The notes below the pieces were generated by a model. The model searched no databases. It saw only the letters and a program-made list of their open reading frames with translations, and was not told the DNA's origin. 64,000 bases of DNA, from positions 248,001 to 312,000 of the forward strand of contig JACPVF010000007.1 of NCBI GenBank assembly GCA_016191845.1, written 5' to 3'. The stretch comes from Chloroflexota bacterium (GTDB taxonomy: Bacteria > Chloroflexota > Anaerolineae > Anaerolineales > Villigracilaceae). Of the stretch, positions 18,901-27,076 are shown piece by piece (position 1 is the stretch's first letter; each line of letters opens with the position of its first letter). A program made the translations under genes and the position numbers.

Positions 18901-21147
18901 ATGAAAGATATTTCTTTCAAAAATCATAGTTTTTTCGACTGGTTAGTCACAGGGCTGGTTTGGTTCTGCGTCCTGCTCAACACCTATGGTCTTCTCGTCC
19001 AGGCGCCCTATATTGGGTTCTATTTCAATCCGTCCAATGGCAAGGTAACCGACGTTTTCATGCCCCAATCTGGTGATCTTCGAGAAAATGACATCTTAAA
19101 ACGCATCGGTCCAGTTGCATGGGATGCATTCAGGAGCAACAAACTACAAAGTCTTTTTTACGGGGCACAAAAGGGCCAGATATATGAGATCGATGTTCTA
19201 CGGGAAGGTCAGCCAGTCACCGTGCAATGGAAATATCCTGGCTTCAATAGCGAGGAGTTTTCGGGGCGTTTTTTCAGTACTTGGTGGCTATCCTTTGTTT
19301 TCCTGCTATTTGGTTACTTTACCCAGCAGTTCATCCGCCCAAGGGATCTGAGTTGGGGATTATTACTGGCAGTCAATTACTTTTTAGCCATCTTTATCGC
19401 CGCCGGAAATCTTTCCTCGTCTCACATTTTGGGTAGCGCAATTCAGATGCGTGTTGCGGCCTGGTTGTTGGTCCCTGTCTTCCTGCAACTGCACTGGATT
19501 ATTCCAATCCCTTTGGCCCGCATTCCCAGATGGTCGACAGGCTTGCTCTATGCAGTTCCCATTGCTCTGGCAACGACGGAGGCTTTGCAGTTGCCACCCA
19601 ACATCCCGTATGGTCTGGGGCTGATCCTGGCTTTCGTTGGAAGCCTGGTTGTACTATTGTTACATGGTATTTTCCAACCCAAGTACCGTAGCGATGTTTA
19701 CCTAATAGGCTCGTCAATGGGATTGGCTTTTCTCCCTATTGCCATTACCATTATCATAACTTTGTTCGGAAATTTACCGGAAAGTGGCCCCCTTTCCTTC
19801 TTTGCGTTGCCAGTTATGCCTGCGGCCTATTTCTACGCAATTAACCGCCGCCGCATGGGGAACATGGAAATGCGTGCGAGTCGTGTAGTCTCTGCCCTGG
19901 CATATACGGCCCTGTTATCCGCCACGCTTCCGTTCGTTGTTTTGTTGGCTGCCAACTTGACGCCACAGGGATCGCAAGCTCCTTTTTTCGTCATGTTCAC
20001 GCTGGCCACAATCATTTTCACGATTTTGGTCTTTCCGTTTTTCCAAAGTTATCTGGAACAGCACTTGCTGGGTATCACACTTCCTCATAAAAAAATCCTA
20101 GAGACTTACTCGACCCAGATTACAGCCAGCGCCACGTTAAACGATCTGCTGTCTCTGCTGAAAAACGAAATCTTCAACAGTTTACAGGTACAGCAATATG
20201 CCTTTCTCACCAAAACAGACGAGGCAGACAATATCCTGCTGTCCAAAGGTGTGGAGCCAGACTCTCTCCAGGTGGACAACATTCTGGAATTGCTAGGCAC
20301 TGATCACCCCTATCGATTGAGCCCACCATCGAGGGAGGTTTCTCCCCTAAGTTGGGTACGCCTTATCATCCCTCTCGAGGTAGATGCCAACACTATCGGC
20401 ATCTGGCTTCTTGGCAAACGGGATCCGGATGATCTGTACCCACAGGCGGATCTGCCCATCATCCAGGCATTGGCTAACCAAACCGCCATCGTTCTTGACA
20501 ATCTACTTCAGGCCCAACGGCTTAAGTCCATGCACCAGGCCAACGTGGACCGTTACGAAACGGAGCGGCATAACTTGGGGCGGGAATTGCATGACGTGGT
20601 TCTCAACGATCTGGCTGCATTGTTAATGACCCTCGACGACAATGCCAAAACGCCATCCGTCCTCAAGCAATACGATAGCCTGGCCCAACATCTGCGCGAG
20701 ATCGTCAGCGAATTGCGTCCGCCTTTGTTGAGCTATGGCCTTAAACTCGGCTTGGAGGAGCTAGCCGACAACTTGATGGAACGCAATCAAGAGGTTTCTA
20801 TCCACATAAGGGTCGAAGGCCAAGACACGCGTTACGGCAGCAATATGGAAAGTCACATCTATCGTATGGCGCAGGAGGCATGCGAAAACGCCATGCGACA
20901 TGGGCATGCCAGCCGCATCGAGATTCTCGGCAACCTGCAACCTGACGATCTCGAGTTAATGGTGGTCGATAACGGAAACGGGTTTGATACCCATTCCATG
21001 CTTCATATGGACTATCTGCTGGAGCATAAGCACTTCGGGTTGGCGGGAATGGTGGAACGTGCCTTGTTAATTGGAGCCAAACTTAAGGTCAACTCGGCTC
21101 GTGGAACAGGCACTCAGGTCACCATTCAGTGGAAGCCTCAAAAATGA
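18901..21147 (+). CDS. polytopic PDZ-HisKA_3 sensor histidine kinase, ComP-like
   Basis: Membrane histidine kinase of 748 residues. One membrane segment lies near residues 14-34. A PDZ-like domain outside the membrane follows (about 40-115: GKVTDVFMPQSGDLRENDIL, then DVLREGQPVTVQW), and then about nine hydrophobic segments between 126 and 383. A GAF-like region spans about 405-535. The HisKA_3 box RELHDVVLNDLA puts the phosphorylated His at 564. The ATPase domain has EACENAMRHGHAS, VVDNGNGFD and HFGLAGMVERA. One membrane helix, a PDZ-like loop, a helix bundle and a HisKA_3 kinase make up the ComP layout. It is divergent from the peptide gene and near a LuxR-type regulator, so it is the probable receptor for the prenylated peptide. 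The ligand is inferred, not shown. Confidence 0.85.
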   Translation: MKDISFKNHSFFDWLVTGLVWFCVLLNTYGLLVQAPYIGFYFNPSNGKVTDVFMPQSGDLRENDILKRIGPVAWDAFRSNKLQSLFYGAQKGQIYEIDVLREGQPVTVQWKYPGFNSEEFSGRFFSTWWLSFVFLLFGYFTQQFIRPRDLSWGLLLAVNYFLAIFIAAGNLSSSHILGSAIQMRVAAWLLVPVFLQLHWIIPIPLARIPRWSTGLLYAVPIALATTEALQLPPNIPYGLGLILAFVGSLVVLLLHGIFQPKYRSDVYLIGSSMGLAFLPIAITIIITLFGNLPESGPLSFFALPVMPAAYFYAINRRRMGNMEMRASRVVSALAYTALLSATLPFVVLLAANLTPQGSQAPFFVMFTLATIIFTILVFPFFQSYLEQHLLGITLPHKKILETYSTQITASATLNDLLSLLKNEIFNSLQVQQYAFLTKTDEADNILLSKGVEPDSLQVDNILELLGTDHPYRLSPPSREVSPLSWVRLIIPLEVDANTIGIWLLGKRDPDDLYPQADLPIIQALANQTAIVLDNLLQAQRLKSMHQANVDRYETERHNLGRELHDVVLNDLAALLMTLDDNAKTPSVLKQYDSLAQHLREIVSELRPPLLSYGLKLGLEELADNLMERNQEVSIHIRVEGQDTRYGSNMESHIYRMAQEACENAMRHGHASRIEILGNLQPDDLELMVVDNGNGFDTHSMLHMDYLLEHKHFGLAGMVERALLIGAKLKVNSARGTGTQVTIQWKPQK

Positions 21148-21232
21148 TTCTGTTGTTAAGGTGCAAACTGTAGCATTCAAATTCAGTTGCCATTGTTATA
21201 AGATCAGCAAAGAGCAATGTCCACCGGGTATC

Positions 21233-21261
21233 GCTTGAATCCGCTTAAGTGTTGCTTGAAT
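21233..21261 (+). promoter_or_regulatory. three phased GCTTGAAT repeats before the XRE gene
   Basis: GCTTGAAT (21233-21240), GCTTAAGT (21243-21250) and GCTTGAAT (21254-21261) start 10 and 11 bases apart, one helical turn each, and end ten bases before ATG 21272. The spacing suggests cooperative protein binding on one DNA face. The binder could be the encoded XRE protein itself or the ComA-like regulator. Confidence 0.45.
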
Positions 21262-21271
21262 TAAAAAAACA

Positions 21272-22375
21272 ATGACTGAATTCGGGAAACGTCTTCGCAT
21301 CTGCCGTAAAAAGGGCGGCCTGACCCAGGAGAAATTGGGCGGGCTGATTGGCGAAGCCTTGGGAGACCACGGTTTCAGCGGAGCAGCGGTAAGCGATTGG
21401 GAGCGCGGCGCCAGTAAAATTCACGCCGACAACCGCATCGTGCTGGTCAGTTTATTGCGCGTGCTGTACCAACACGGCAGCATCCAAACGCTCGAAGAGG
21501 CCGACGAACTGCTGGAGGCAGGTAACTACCGCGCGCTAGACCCCGAAGAGCAGCAACGCATCTTCTCTTACCAGGCAGCATCCCACGGTCGAAACGGAGA
21601 AAAGGCTCCCATTCCCGTGATGTGGATTTGGCTGTTTAATGTCTCCATTGAAGATTGGCAAACCCTCGTTCGAAAAGCTCAACCTGGACCCGAACCTGCC
21701 TGGCCACGAATCCTGGTCGCCTTCCTGCGTCAGAGATTGGATCGGCTGCACGCGACTCACGTTTTGCGCGCTCTCCTTTGGCTTTGGATTGGTCTGGCAG
21801 CCTGGATTTTGCTTATCCCCTCCTGGCGCTGGCCGTTTGAGGATCGCGGATCAGCACAACTGGCGTTGGTCGCCTATGCAGTTGGGACACTAATCCTACC
21901 CGCCTGTATTGCCGCGCTGGTCAATACCCGCGATAATCCTTTCTGGCAGGAACATGGTCTGGCCAATTCCTGGGTAACGCGTCTGTATGTTCATCAAGGC
22001 GCTAGCATTGGCTTTCAGGTGGGATATTTTGGGGCCTTCGTTTTGGGGTTGTTTCGCTACAACTTAGGTCTACCTTTCTCCAATCTGGCCAATCTCTTGG
22101 TATTGGCTTTTCCCCTGCTGCTCAGTTATGCCAGTGCCCATCTGGTGCCGCACAATCTTTTTACGGCATATAAACGCCTGCGCTTATCCGACGGTGCCAT
22201 TTTCTTCGTTTTCCCACTGGCCGGACCTGGTTGGGGATATTTTTTATTCGAGTATTACCCGATCCTCCTGCGGCACAACCTGGGGCTGACTCTCTTTTTA
22301 GCCTCCGCGACTCTACTGGCAGCCGTCACAATTCTGCGCAAACGCAATTCGAAGGAACAGGACACCGTTTTTTAA
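21272..22375 (+). CDS. XRE-type helix-turn-helix membrane protein
   Basis: Protein of 367 residues. The first 75 or so form an XRE/Cro-like helix-turn-helix (FGKRLRICRKKGGLTQEKLGGLI...GAAVSDWERG). A linker of about 90 residues follows, and then six hydrophobic segments, for example WLWIGLAAWILLIPSW and LGLTLFLASATLLAAV. It is thus a membrane-tethered DNA-binding protein. No good ribosome site precedes ATG 21272. Instead, three phased repeats sit there. It follows the ComP-like kinase gene by 124 bases on the same strand and may be an output of that system or simply a neighbour. The membrane half resembles nothing I can name. Confidence 0.65.
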   Translation: MTEFGKRLRICRKKGGLTQEKLGGLIGEALGDHGFSGAAVSDWERGASKIHADNRIVLVSLLRVLYQHGSIQTLEEADELLEAGNYRALDPEEQQRIFSYQAASHGRNGEKAPIPVMWIWLFNVSIEDWQTLVRKAQPGPEPAWPRILVAFLRQRLDRLHATHVLRALLWLWIGLAAWILLIPSWRWPFEDRGSAQLALVAYAVGTLILPACIAALVNTRDNPFWQEHGLANSWVTRLYVHQGASIGFQVGYFGAFVLGLFRYNLGLPFSNLANLLVLAFPLLLSYASAHLVPHNLFTAYKRLRLSDGAIFFVFPLAGPGWGYFLFEYYPILLRHNLGLTLFLASATLLAAVTILRKRNSKEQDTVF

Positions 22376-22406
22376 GCGAAGCGTACGGTTCCTACTTGAA
22401 CATGCG

Positions 22407-22415
22407 TGCTATAAT
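22407..22415 (+). promoter_or_regulatory. extended -10 promoter element upstream of dnaE
   Basis: TGCTATAAT matches the extended -10 consensus. It lies 78 bases before the dnaE start, so the hairpin at 22432-22457 would be inside the dnaE leader RNA. Confidence 0.5.
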
Positions 22416-22431
22416 TTCAAATCATCGCCGT

Positions 22432-22457
22432 CGTTAGCCGGGATCGCCCGGCTAACG
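22432..22457 (+). terminator. GC-rich hairpin between XRE gene and dnaE
   Basis: A perfect 11-bp stem (CGTTAGCCGGG with CCCGGCTAACG) closes a four-base loop, followed by ATTTATC. It may end the upstream transcript. Because a promoter-like -10 lies before it, it could instead act as an attenuator or leader structure for dnaE. Confidence 0.5.
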
Positions 22458-22492
22458 ATTTATCATCCACCCACCCATCCCGAACACAATCC

Positions 22493-25400
22493 ATGTCCTT
22501 TGCCCACCTGCATGTCCACACCGAATATTCGATGCTCGACGGCTTCTCGAACATCAAGAAGCTGGTCAAACGCGTCAAGGAAATGGACATGCCCGCCGTG
22601 GCCATCACCGATCATGGCACGATGTTCGGGGTGATCGACTTCTACAACGCCGCCACCGCCGCAGGGGTTAAGCCCATCATCGGGCTGGAGGCTTACATGG
22701 CGGCGCGCGGCATGACCGACCGCGATCCCAAGCTCGACAAGAAATCCTTCCACCTGCTACTGCTGGCCGAGAATGAGACGGGCTACCGCAACCTGCTGAG
22801 CATCGCCTCGGCGGCACAACTCAACGGCTTTTATTACTACCCGCGCATCGACCACGACTTCCTGGCAGCTCACTCCGAGGGGCTGATCTGTACCTCGGGC
22901 TGTATGTCGGCTGAAATTCCGCGCGCCCTGCTGGAGGAGAATCCGCAGGAAGCGGTGCGGCGCATGAACTGGTACTACGACGTCTTCGGCAAGGACCGCT
23001 TCTTCGTCGAGTTACAGCATCACAATATCAAAGAGATCACCGACCTCAACCGCCGCCTGCTCGAACTGGGTGTGCGCTATGAGTCACGTTACATCGCCAC
23101 CAACGACGTCCACTATATCAACCAGACCGATGCGCGCTTGCAGGATGTGCTGCTGGCCATCCAGACCAACACCACGCTCAACGATCCAGACCGCATGCGC
23201 ATGACGGACGACTCGTACTACCTGCGCACCCCGCAGGAGATGTCCACCCTGTTCGCGGAAGTACCCGAGTCGCTCAGCAATACGTTGATGATCGCCGAGC
23301 GCTGCAACGTGGACCTCTCGTTCAAGGGCTATCACCTGCCCGAGTTCCCTGTCCCCGAGGGATACACCGCCGAGACCTATCTGCGTCACCTGTGCGAACG
23401 CGGATTGGAAAAGCGTTACCACGAGGACGCCACCAGTGCCCGCGTGCTCGACCGTCTCAATTACGAGTTGGGTGTCATCCATACCATGGGGTTCGATGCC
23501 TACTTCCTGATCGTATGGGACCTGTGCCGTCACGCCAAGGATCATGGCATCTGGTTCAACGCGCGCGGATCGGCGGCGGGCTCCATCGTGGCCTACGCGC
23601 TCGAGATCACCATGGTCGACCCGCTCGAACATGACCTGATCTTCGAACGCTTCCTCAACCCGGGCCGCATCTCCATGCCTGATATCGACCTCGACTTCCG
23701 CGACGACCGCCGCAGCGAGATGCTCGAATACTGCGCCCGCAAATATGGCGACGACAAAGTAGCACAGATCATCACCTTCGGCACGATGGGCACCAAGGCC
23801 GCCCTGCGCGATGTGGCCCGCGTGATGGAAATTCCCCTGCCCGATGTGGACCGCCTCGCCAAACTGGTGCCCTTTGTCTCGGGCAAAGGCGCGACCATGG
23901 AAGACGCCCTGGCTGTGCCCGACTTCAAGAAGATCTACGAGTCCTCTCCGCAAATGCGTGAACTGGTGGACACAGCCGCCAAGATGGAAGGCACCGTCCG
24001 CAATGCCGGCACGCACGCCGCGGGCGTCGTTATCGCCGATAAGCCATTGATTGAGTACCTGCCGCTGCACCGCCCCACCTCAGGCGCGGAAGACACCGCC
24101 GTCAAATCGGTGACGCAATTCGAAATGGGCATCCTCGACTCGCTGGGCATGCTCAAGGTCGACTTCCTCGGTCTGGCGACGCTCTCCGTTATGGCGCGCG
24201 CCTGCGACCTGATCGAGAAGCGGCATGGCATCCACTTCGACCTGAGCAATATCCCGCTCGACGATAAGAAATCCTTCGAACTGATGGGCGCGGGACACAC
24301 TCTGGGCGTGTTCCAGCTCGAAGGCGGCGGCATGACCCGCTGGCTGGTCCAGATGAAGCCGCAGACGCTGGACAACGTCATCGCGATGGTGGCGCTTTAC
24401 CGTCCGGGCCCGATGGCCTTCATCCCCGACTACATCGCGCGCATGCATGGCGAGGCCGAGGTCGAGTATCGCCATGAGGCGCTCAAGCCCATCTTCCAGG
24501 ACACCTACGGCATCCCCGTCTATCAGGAACAACTGATGAACGCCGCCGTGCAACTGGCGGGCTACACCCAGTCCGAGGCCGACGACCTGCGCAAGGCGAT
24601 CTCGAAGAAGATTGCAGACAAGATCCAGAAACATCGGCACAAATTCGTCGAGGGTGCCAGCAAGAAGGGCATGCTAAGCGAAACAGCCGAACTGATCTTC
24701 TCGGACTGGGAAGAGTTCGCGCGCTATGGCTTCAACAAATCACACGCTGCCGATTACGGCGTGATCGCCGTGCAGACGGCCTACCTCAAGGCACATTATC
24801 CCGCCGAATACATGAGTGCGCTCATGTCGGTCACGCGCAACGAGACCGAGAAGGTGGCGCTCTACATCGCAGACGCGCGCGCCATGGGCGTGCCCGTGCT
24901 GGCGCCCGACGTCAACGCCTCGGAATGGGACTTCGCCATCGAGGACAGCGATGGGAAACCCAGCATCCGTTTCGGCTTTGGCGCGATCAAGAACGTGGGC
25001 GAGAATGCCGTCACGCCGATCATCGAAGCGCGCAAGCAGAGCCGCTTCACGGACCTGAACGACTTCGCCCGCCGCGTGGACCTGCGCACCGTGGGGAAGC
25101 GCGCGCTGGAATGTCTTATCAAGGTCGGCGCAATGGACTCGTTCGGCGACCGCGCCGCCCTGCTTGACTCGCTCGATACCATCACCGCCTCCAGCGCCAG
25201 CCATTTCCGCGCTGCCGATGCGGGCCAGATGTCGCTCTTCGGCGGCTCGACCGGCGTGGCCGACGAGATCCGCCTGGTCAGGACCTCGAAGATCGAGAAG
25301 CGTGAGATGCTCAACTGGGAGCGCGAGTTGATCGGCCTGTACATCTCCGACCACCCGCTCTCCGAATACCAGGCCACGCTTGCGCAGCTTGTCTCCTATT

Positions 25401-26560
25401 TCTCGGCGCAATTGCCCGAGGCCCAACACGAGGAGAAGGTCCGTGTGGCAGGCCTGGTCACGGTGGTGCGTCCCTACGTCACCAAGCAGGGCAAGCCGAT
25501 GGGATTTGCCACCATCGAGGACATCCAGGGCAACATCGAATTGGTGCTCTTCCCCAAGACCTGGACGCAGTTCCAGCCTGTGCTCGAAACGGGCAAGGTC
25601 ATCCTGGTCGAGGGCAAGGTGGATGCGCAGTCCACGCCGCCCAAGATTTTAGTGGATGCGATCAAGACCGAGTTCAAATATCTCGTTTCGGTGGATGGGA
25701 CGTCACAGCCGCCTGCTGCCCCTGCGACGTTGAAGCCGCGCAGTGAAGCGGAAGCCCCGCGCCGACCGAATGCGGCACCGCCCGCCTCCGCACCGAAGCC
25801 TGCTCCCACGCCGGCAGCGACCTCTCAGCCCAAGCCGACTCCCGCCGCTCCCAAGGCCACGCCGCCTGCCCCGGTCAAAAAGGTTGCGGAGCCTGCTCCT
25901 GTTTACCCCCCCGCTTCCCCCCCATTTTCGGGGAAAATGGGGGGGACTGAGGGGGGGGCCAACGACTGGAATGACGATGGCATGCCGCCCCCACCCGATA
26001 ATTTCCCCGCAGGCTGGGAAAATGAGTGGCAGCCTTCCTTCGAAGTCGCCGAGATCGCCGCGCGTCCCGAGCCGAAGCACACCGCCGCCAAAGTCACACC
26101 GCCGCGCAGTGAGGCCGCGCCCGTCCTGCCCGAGACGGAAGTGGACGAACCCATTACGGAACCCGCTCCGGGTCCGGTCAAAGAAGAGTCGAGGCTGGCC
26201 GTCGCGCCCGTCGAGCCGACTCCCATCCCCGCCCAGCCGAGCGCGCCGCGCATCCCGCCGACAGTGCCCGCCCCTGTTCCGCTCAAGGAAGAGACGGACC
26301 ATGCGCCGCAGCAGGTCACCATCATCCTGCGCCCGACGGGTGACAAGGACCTCGACCGCCGCCGCATCAAGGTGGTGTACGGCACGCTGATCTCCTTCCA
26401 CGGCAAGGACCGCTTCTCGCTACAGATCTTCGAGGCAGGCAAGGGCCACCTGATCGACTTCCCCAGCGACTCGACCCGCATCTGCGCCGACCTGCTCAAT
26501 CGCCTGCGCATCGTCCTGGGCGAAGAGACTTGGAGCATCGAACCGATCGTGTATCAGTAA
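22493..26560 (+). CDS. dnaE: DNA polymerase III alpha subunit
   Basis: Replicative polymerase subunit of 1355 residues. The N-terminal PHP domain starts HLHVHTEYSMLDG and has ITDHGTM. The palm holds catalytic Asp residues in MPDIDLDF (near 398-402) and KVDFLGL (near 556). The fingers include LYRPGPM, and tandem helix-hairpin elements lie near 820-850. An OB-fold domain spans about 985-1070 (VRVAGLVTVVRPYVTKQGKP). An unusual Pro/Ala-rich linker of about 185 residues then leads to a C-terminal domain of about 80 residues (QVTIILRPTGDKDLDRRRI...). A long DNA palindrome is embedded in the linker. ATG 22493 has no clear ribosome site. The alternatives DnaE1 and DnaE2 differ in context; length and domains favour the replicative DnaE1. 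Confidence 0.95.
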   Translation: MSFAHLHVHTEYSMLDGFSNIKKLVKRVKEMDMPAVAITDHGTMFGVIDFYNAATAAGVKPIIGLEAYMAARGMTDRDPKLDKKSFHLLLLAENETGYRNLLSIASAAQLNGFYYYPRIDHDFLAAHSEGLICTSGCMSAEIPRALLEENPQEAVRRMNWYYDVFGKDRFFVELQHHNIKEITDLNRRLLELGVRYESRYIATNDVHYINQTDARLQDVLLAIQTNTTLNDPDRMRMTDDSYYLRTPQEMSTLFAEVPESLSNTLMIAERCNVDLSFKGYHLPEFPVPEGYTAETYLRHLCERGLEKRYHEDATSARVLDRLNYELGVIHTMGFDAYFLIVWDLCRHAKDHGIWFNARGSAAGSIVAYALEITMVDPLEHDLIFERFLNPGRISMPDIDLDFRDDRRSEMLEYCARKYGDDKVAQIITFGTMGTKAALRDVARVMEIPLPDVDRLAKLVPFVSGKGATMEDALAVPDFKKIYESSPQMRELVDTAAKMEGTVRNAGTHAAGVVIADKPLIEYLPLHRPTSGAEDTAVKSVTQFEMGILDSLGMLKVDFLGLATLSVMARACDLIEKRHGIHFDLSNIPLDDKKSFELMGAGHTLGVFQLEGGGMTRWLVQMKPQTLDNVIAMVALYRPGPMAFIPDYIARMHGEAEVEYRHEALKPIFQDTYGIPVYQEQLMNAAVQLAGYTQSEADDLRKAISKKIADKIQKHRHKFVEGASKKGMLSETAELIFSDWEEFARYGFNKSHAADYGVIAVQTAYLKAHYPAEYMSALMSVTRNETEKVALYIADARAMGVPVLAPDVNASEWDFAIEDSDGKPSIRFGFGAIKNVGENAVTPIIEARKQSRFTDLNDFARRVDLRTVGKRALECLIKVGAMDSFGDRAALLDSLDTITASSASHFRAADAGQMSLFGGSTGVADEIRLVRTSKIEKREMLNWERELIGLYISDHPLSEYQATLAQLVSYFSAQLPEAQHEEKVRVAGLVTVVRPYVTKQGKPMGFATIEDIQGNIELVLFPKTWTQFQPVLETGKVILVEGKVDAQSTPPKILVDAIKTEFKYLVSVDGTSQPPAAPATLKPRSEAEAPRRPNAAPPASAPKPAPTPAATSQPKPTPAAPKATPPAPVKKVAEPAPVYPPASPPFSGKMGGTEGGANDWNDDGMPPPPDNFPAGWENEWQPSFEVAEIAARPEPKHTAAKVTPPRSEAAPVLPETEVDEPITEPAPGPVKEESRLAVAPVEPTPIPAQPSAPRIPPTVPAPVPLKEETDHAPQQVTIILRPTGDKDLDRRRIKVVYGTLISFHGKDRFSLQIFEAGKGHLIDFPSDSTRICADLLNRLRIVLGEETWSIEPIVYQ
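25906..25958. repeat. palindromic element inside the dnaE coding sequence
   Basis: The inner stem is perfect: 13 bases at 25917-25929 (CCCCCCCATTTTC) pair with 25933-25945, with a GGG loop. An outer C7 run (25906-25912) faces a G8 run (25951-25958). It is read through in frame as Pro/Gly-rich codons of the linker. Its composition is unlike the surrounding codons, which suggests insertion of a dispersed palindrome. Confidence 0.7.
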
Positions 26561-26580
26561 AGGACTGGAAACAGTCCTTT
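26559..26580 (+). terminator. dnaE intrinsic terminator
   Basis: A 9-bp stem AAAGGACTG/CAGTCCTTT with a GAAA loop, overlapping the dnaE stop codon and followed by a T-rich run. Confidence 0.85.
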
Positions 26581-26610
26581 TATTTTTCCCTTTCGGCAAC
26601 GGGGACTCCC

Positions 26611-26619
26611 TGATATGAT
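26611..26619 (+). promoter_or_regulatory. extended -10 element of the SpeD-like gene
   Basis: TGATATGAT fits the extended -10 pattern TGnTATnAT. Transcription would start near 26626, which excludes the in-frame ATG at 26615 as a start codon. Confidence 0.45.
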
Positions 26620-26662
26620 GTCCGCCTATTCCCAGCACAGAAGAAAGGCGTTTGACTCACGA

Positions 26663-27028
26663 ATGGAAGAACCGACAACTCATTGGGGGCTATCCTCCTG
26701 CATCGACCTGTATGAGTGCGACCTCGGACTCATGCAGGACGCCGAAGCGATCCGCACCTTCACCGCCCAGTTATGCGACCGAATCAAGATGAAGCGCTAT
26801 GGGAAAACGCAGGTGGTCCACTTTGGGGACGATCCGCGCGTGAACGGGTTCAGCATGACCCAGTTGATCGAGACCTCGCTGGTCTCGGCGCATTTTGCGG
26901 AGAACAGCCGCGCCATCTACCTGGATGTGTTCAGCTGCGCCCCCTACGATCCGCAGGATGCCGCGGAGTTCGCCCTGGAGTATTTCAAGGGCAGGCATTA
27001 TCACCTGCACGTCGTCCAAAGGAATTAG
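26663..27028 (+). CDS. S-adenosylmethionine decarboxylase (SpeD)-like protein
   Basis: Protein of 121 residues, close to the usual size of bacterial SpeD. SSCIDLYECD matches the first strand (LLLDLYGCD in SpeD), and SLVSAHFAENSRAIYLDVFSC aligns with the active-site stretch where SpeD has ESHISIHTWPE...DVFTCG. SpeD is made as a proenzyme that cuts itself before a Ser to form a pyruvoyl group. Here the equivalent dipeptide is Thr-Ser instead of Glu-Ser, and the next His is Leu, so normal processing is uncertain. No polyamine genes lie nearby. Start chosen at ATG 26663 because the -10 element covers the earlier ATG. It could be a neofunctionalised SpeD homologue. Confidence 0.65.
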   Translation: MEEPTTHWGLSSCIDLYECDLGLMQDAEAIRTFTAQLCDRIKMKRYGKTQVVHFGDDPRVNGFSMTQLIETSLVSAHFAENSRAIYLDVFSCAPYDPQDAAEFALEYFKGRHYHLHVVQRN

Positions 27029-27029
27029 C

Positions 27030-27059
27030 AAAAGAGCAGGCCATCCGGCCTGCTCTTTT
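27030..27059. terminator. bidirectional intrinsic terminator
   Basis: A perfect 13-bp stem (AAAAGAGCAGGCC with GGCCTGCTCTTTT) and a four-base loop lie between the convergent SpeD-like gene and threonine synthase. It closes the long minus-strand signalling operon. Confidence 0.9.
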
Positions 27060-27076
27060 CTTTTCATGGGAAGTTT

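Noticed and set aside
21148-21271. Bacillus-type ComA box before the XRE gene
   Set aside because: I looked for TTGCGG-N4-CCGCAA-like dyads and saw none. Only the phased direct repeats are present.
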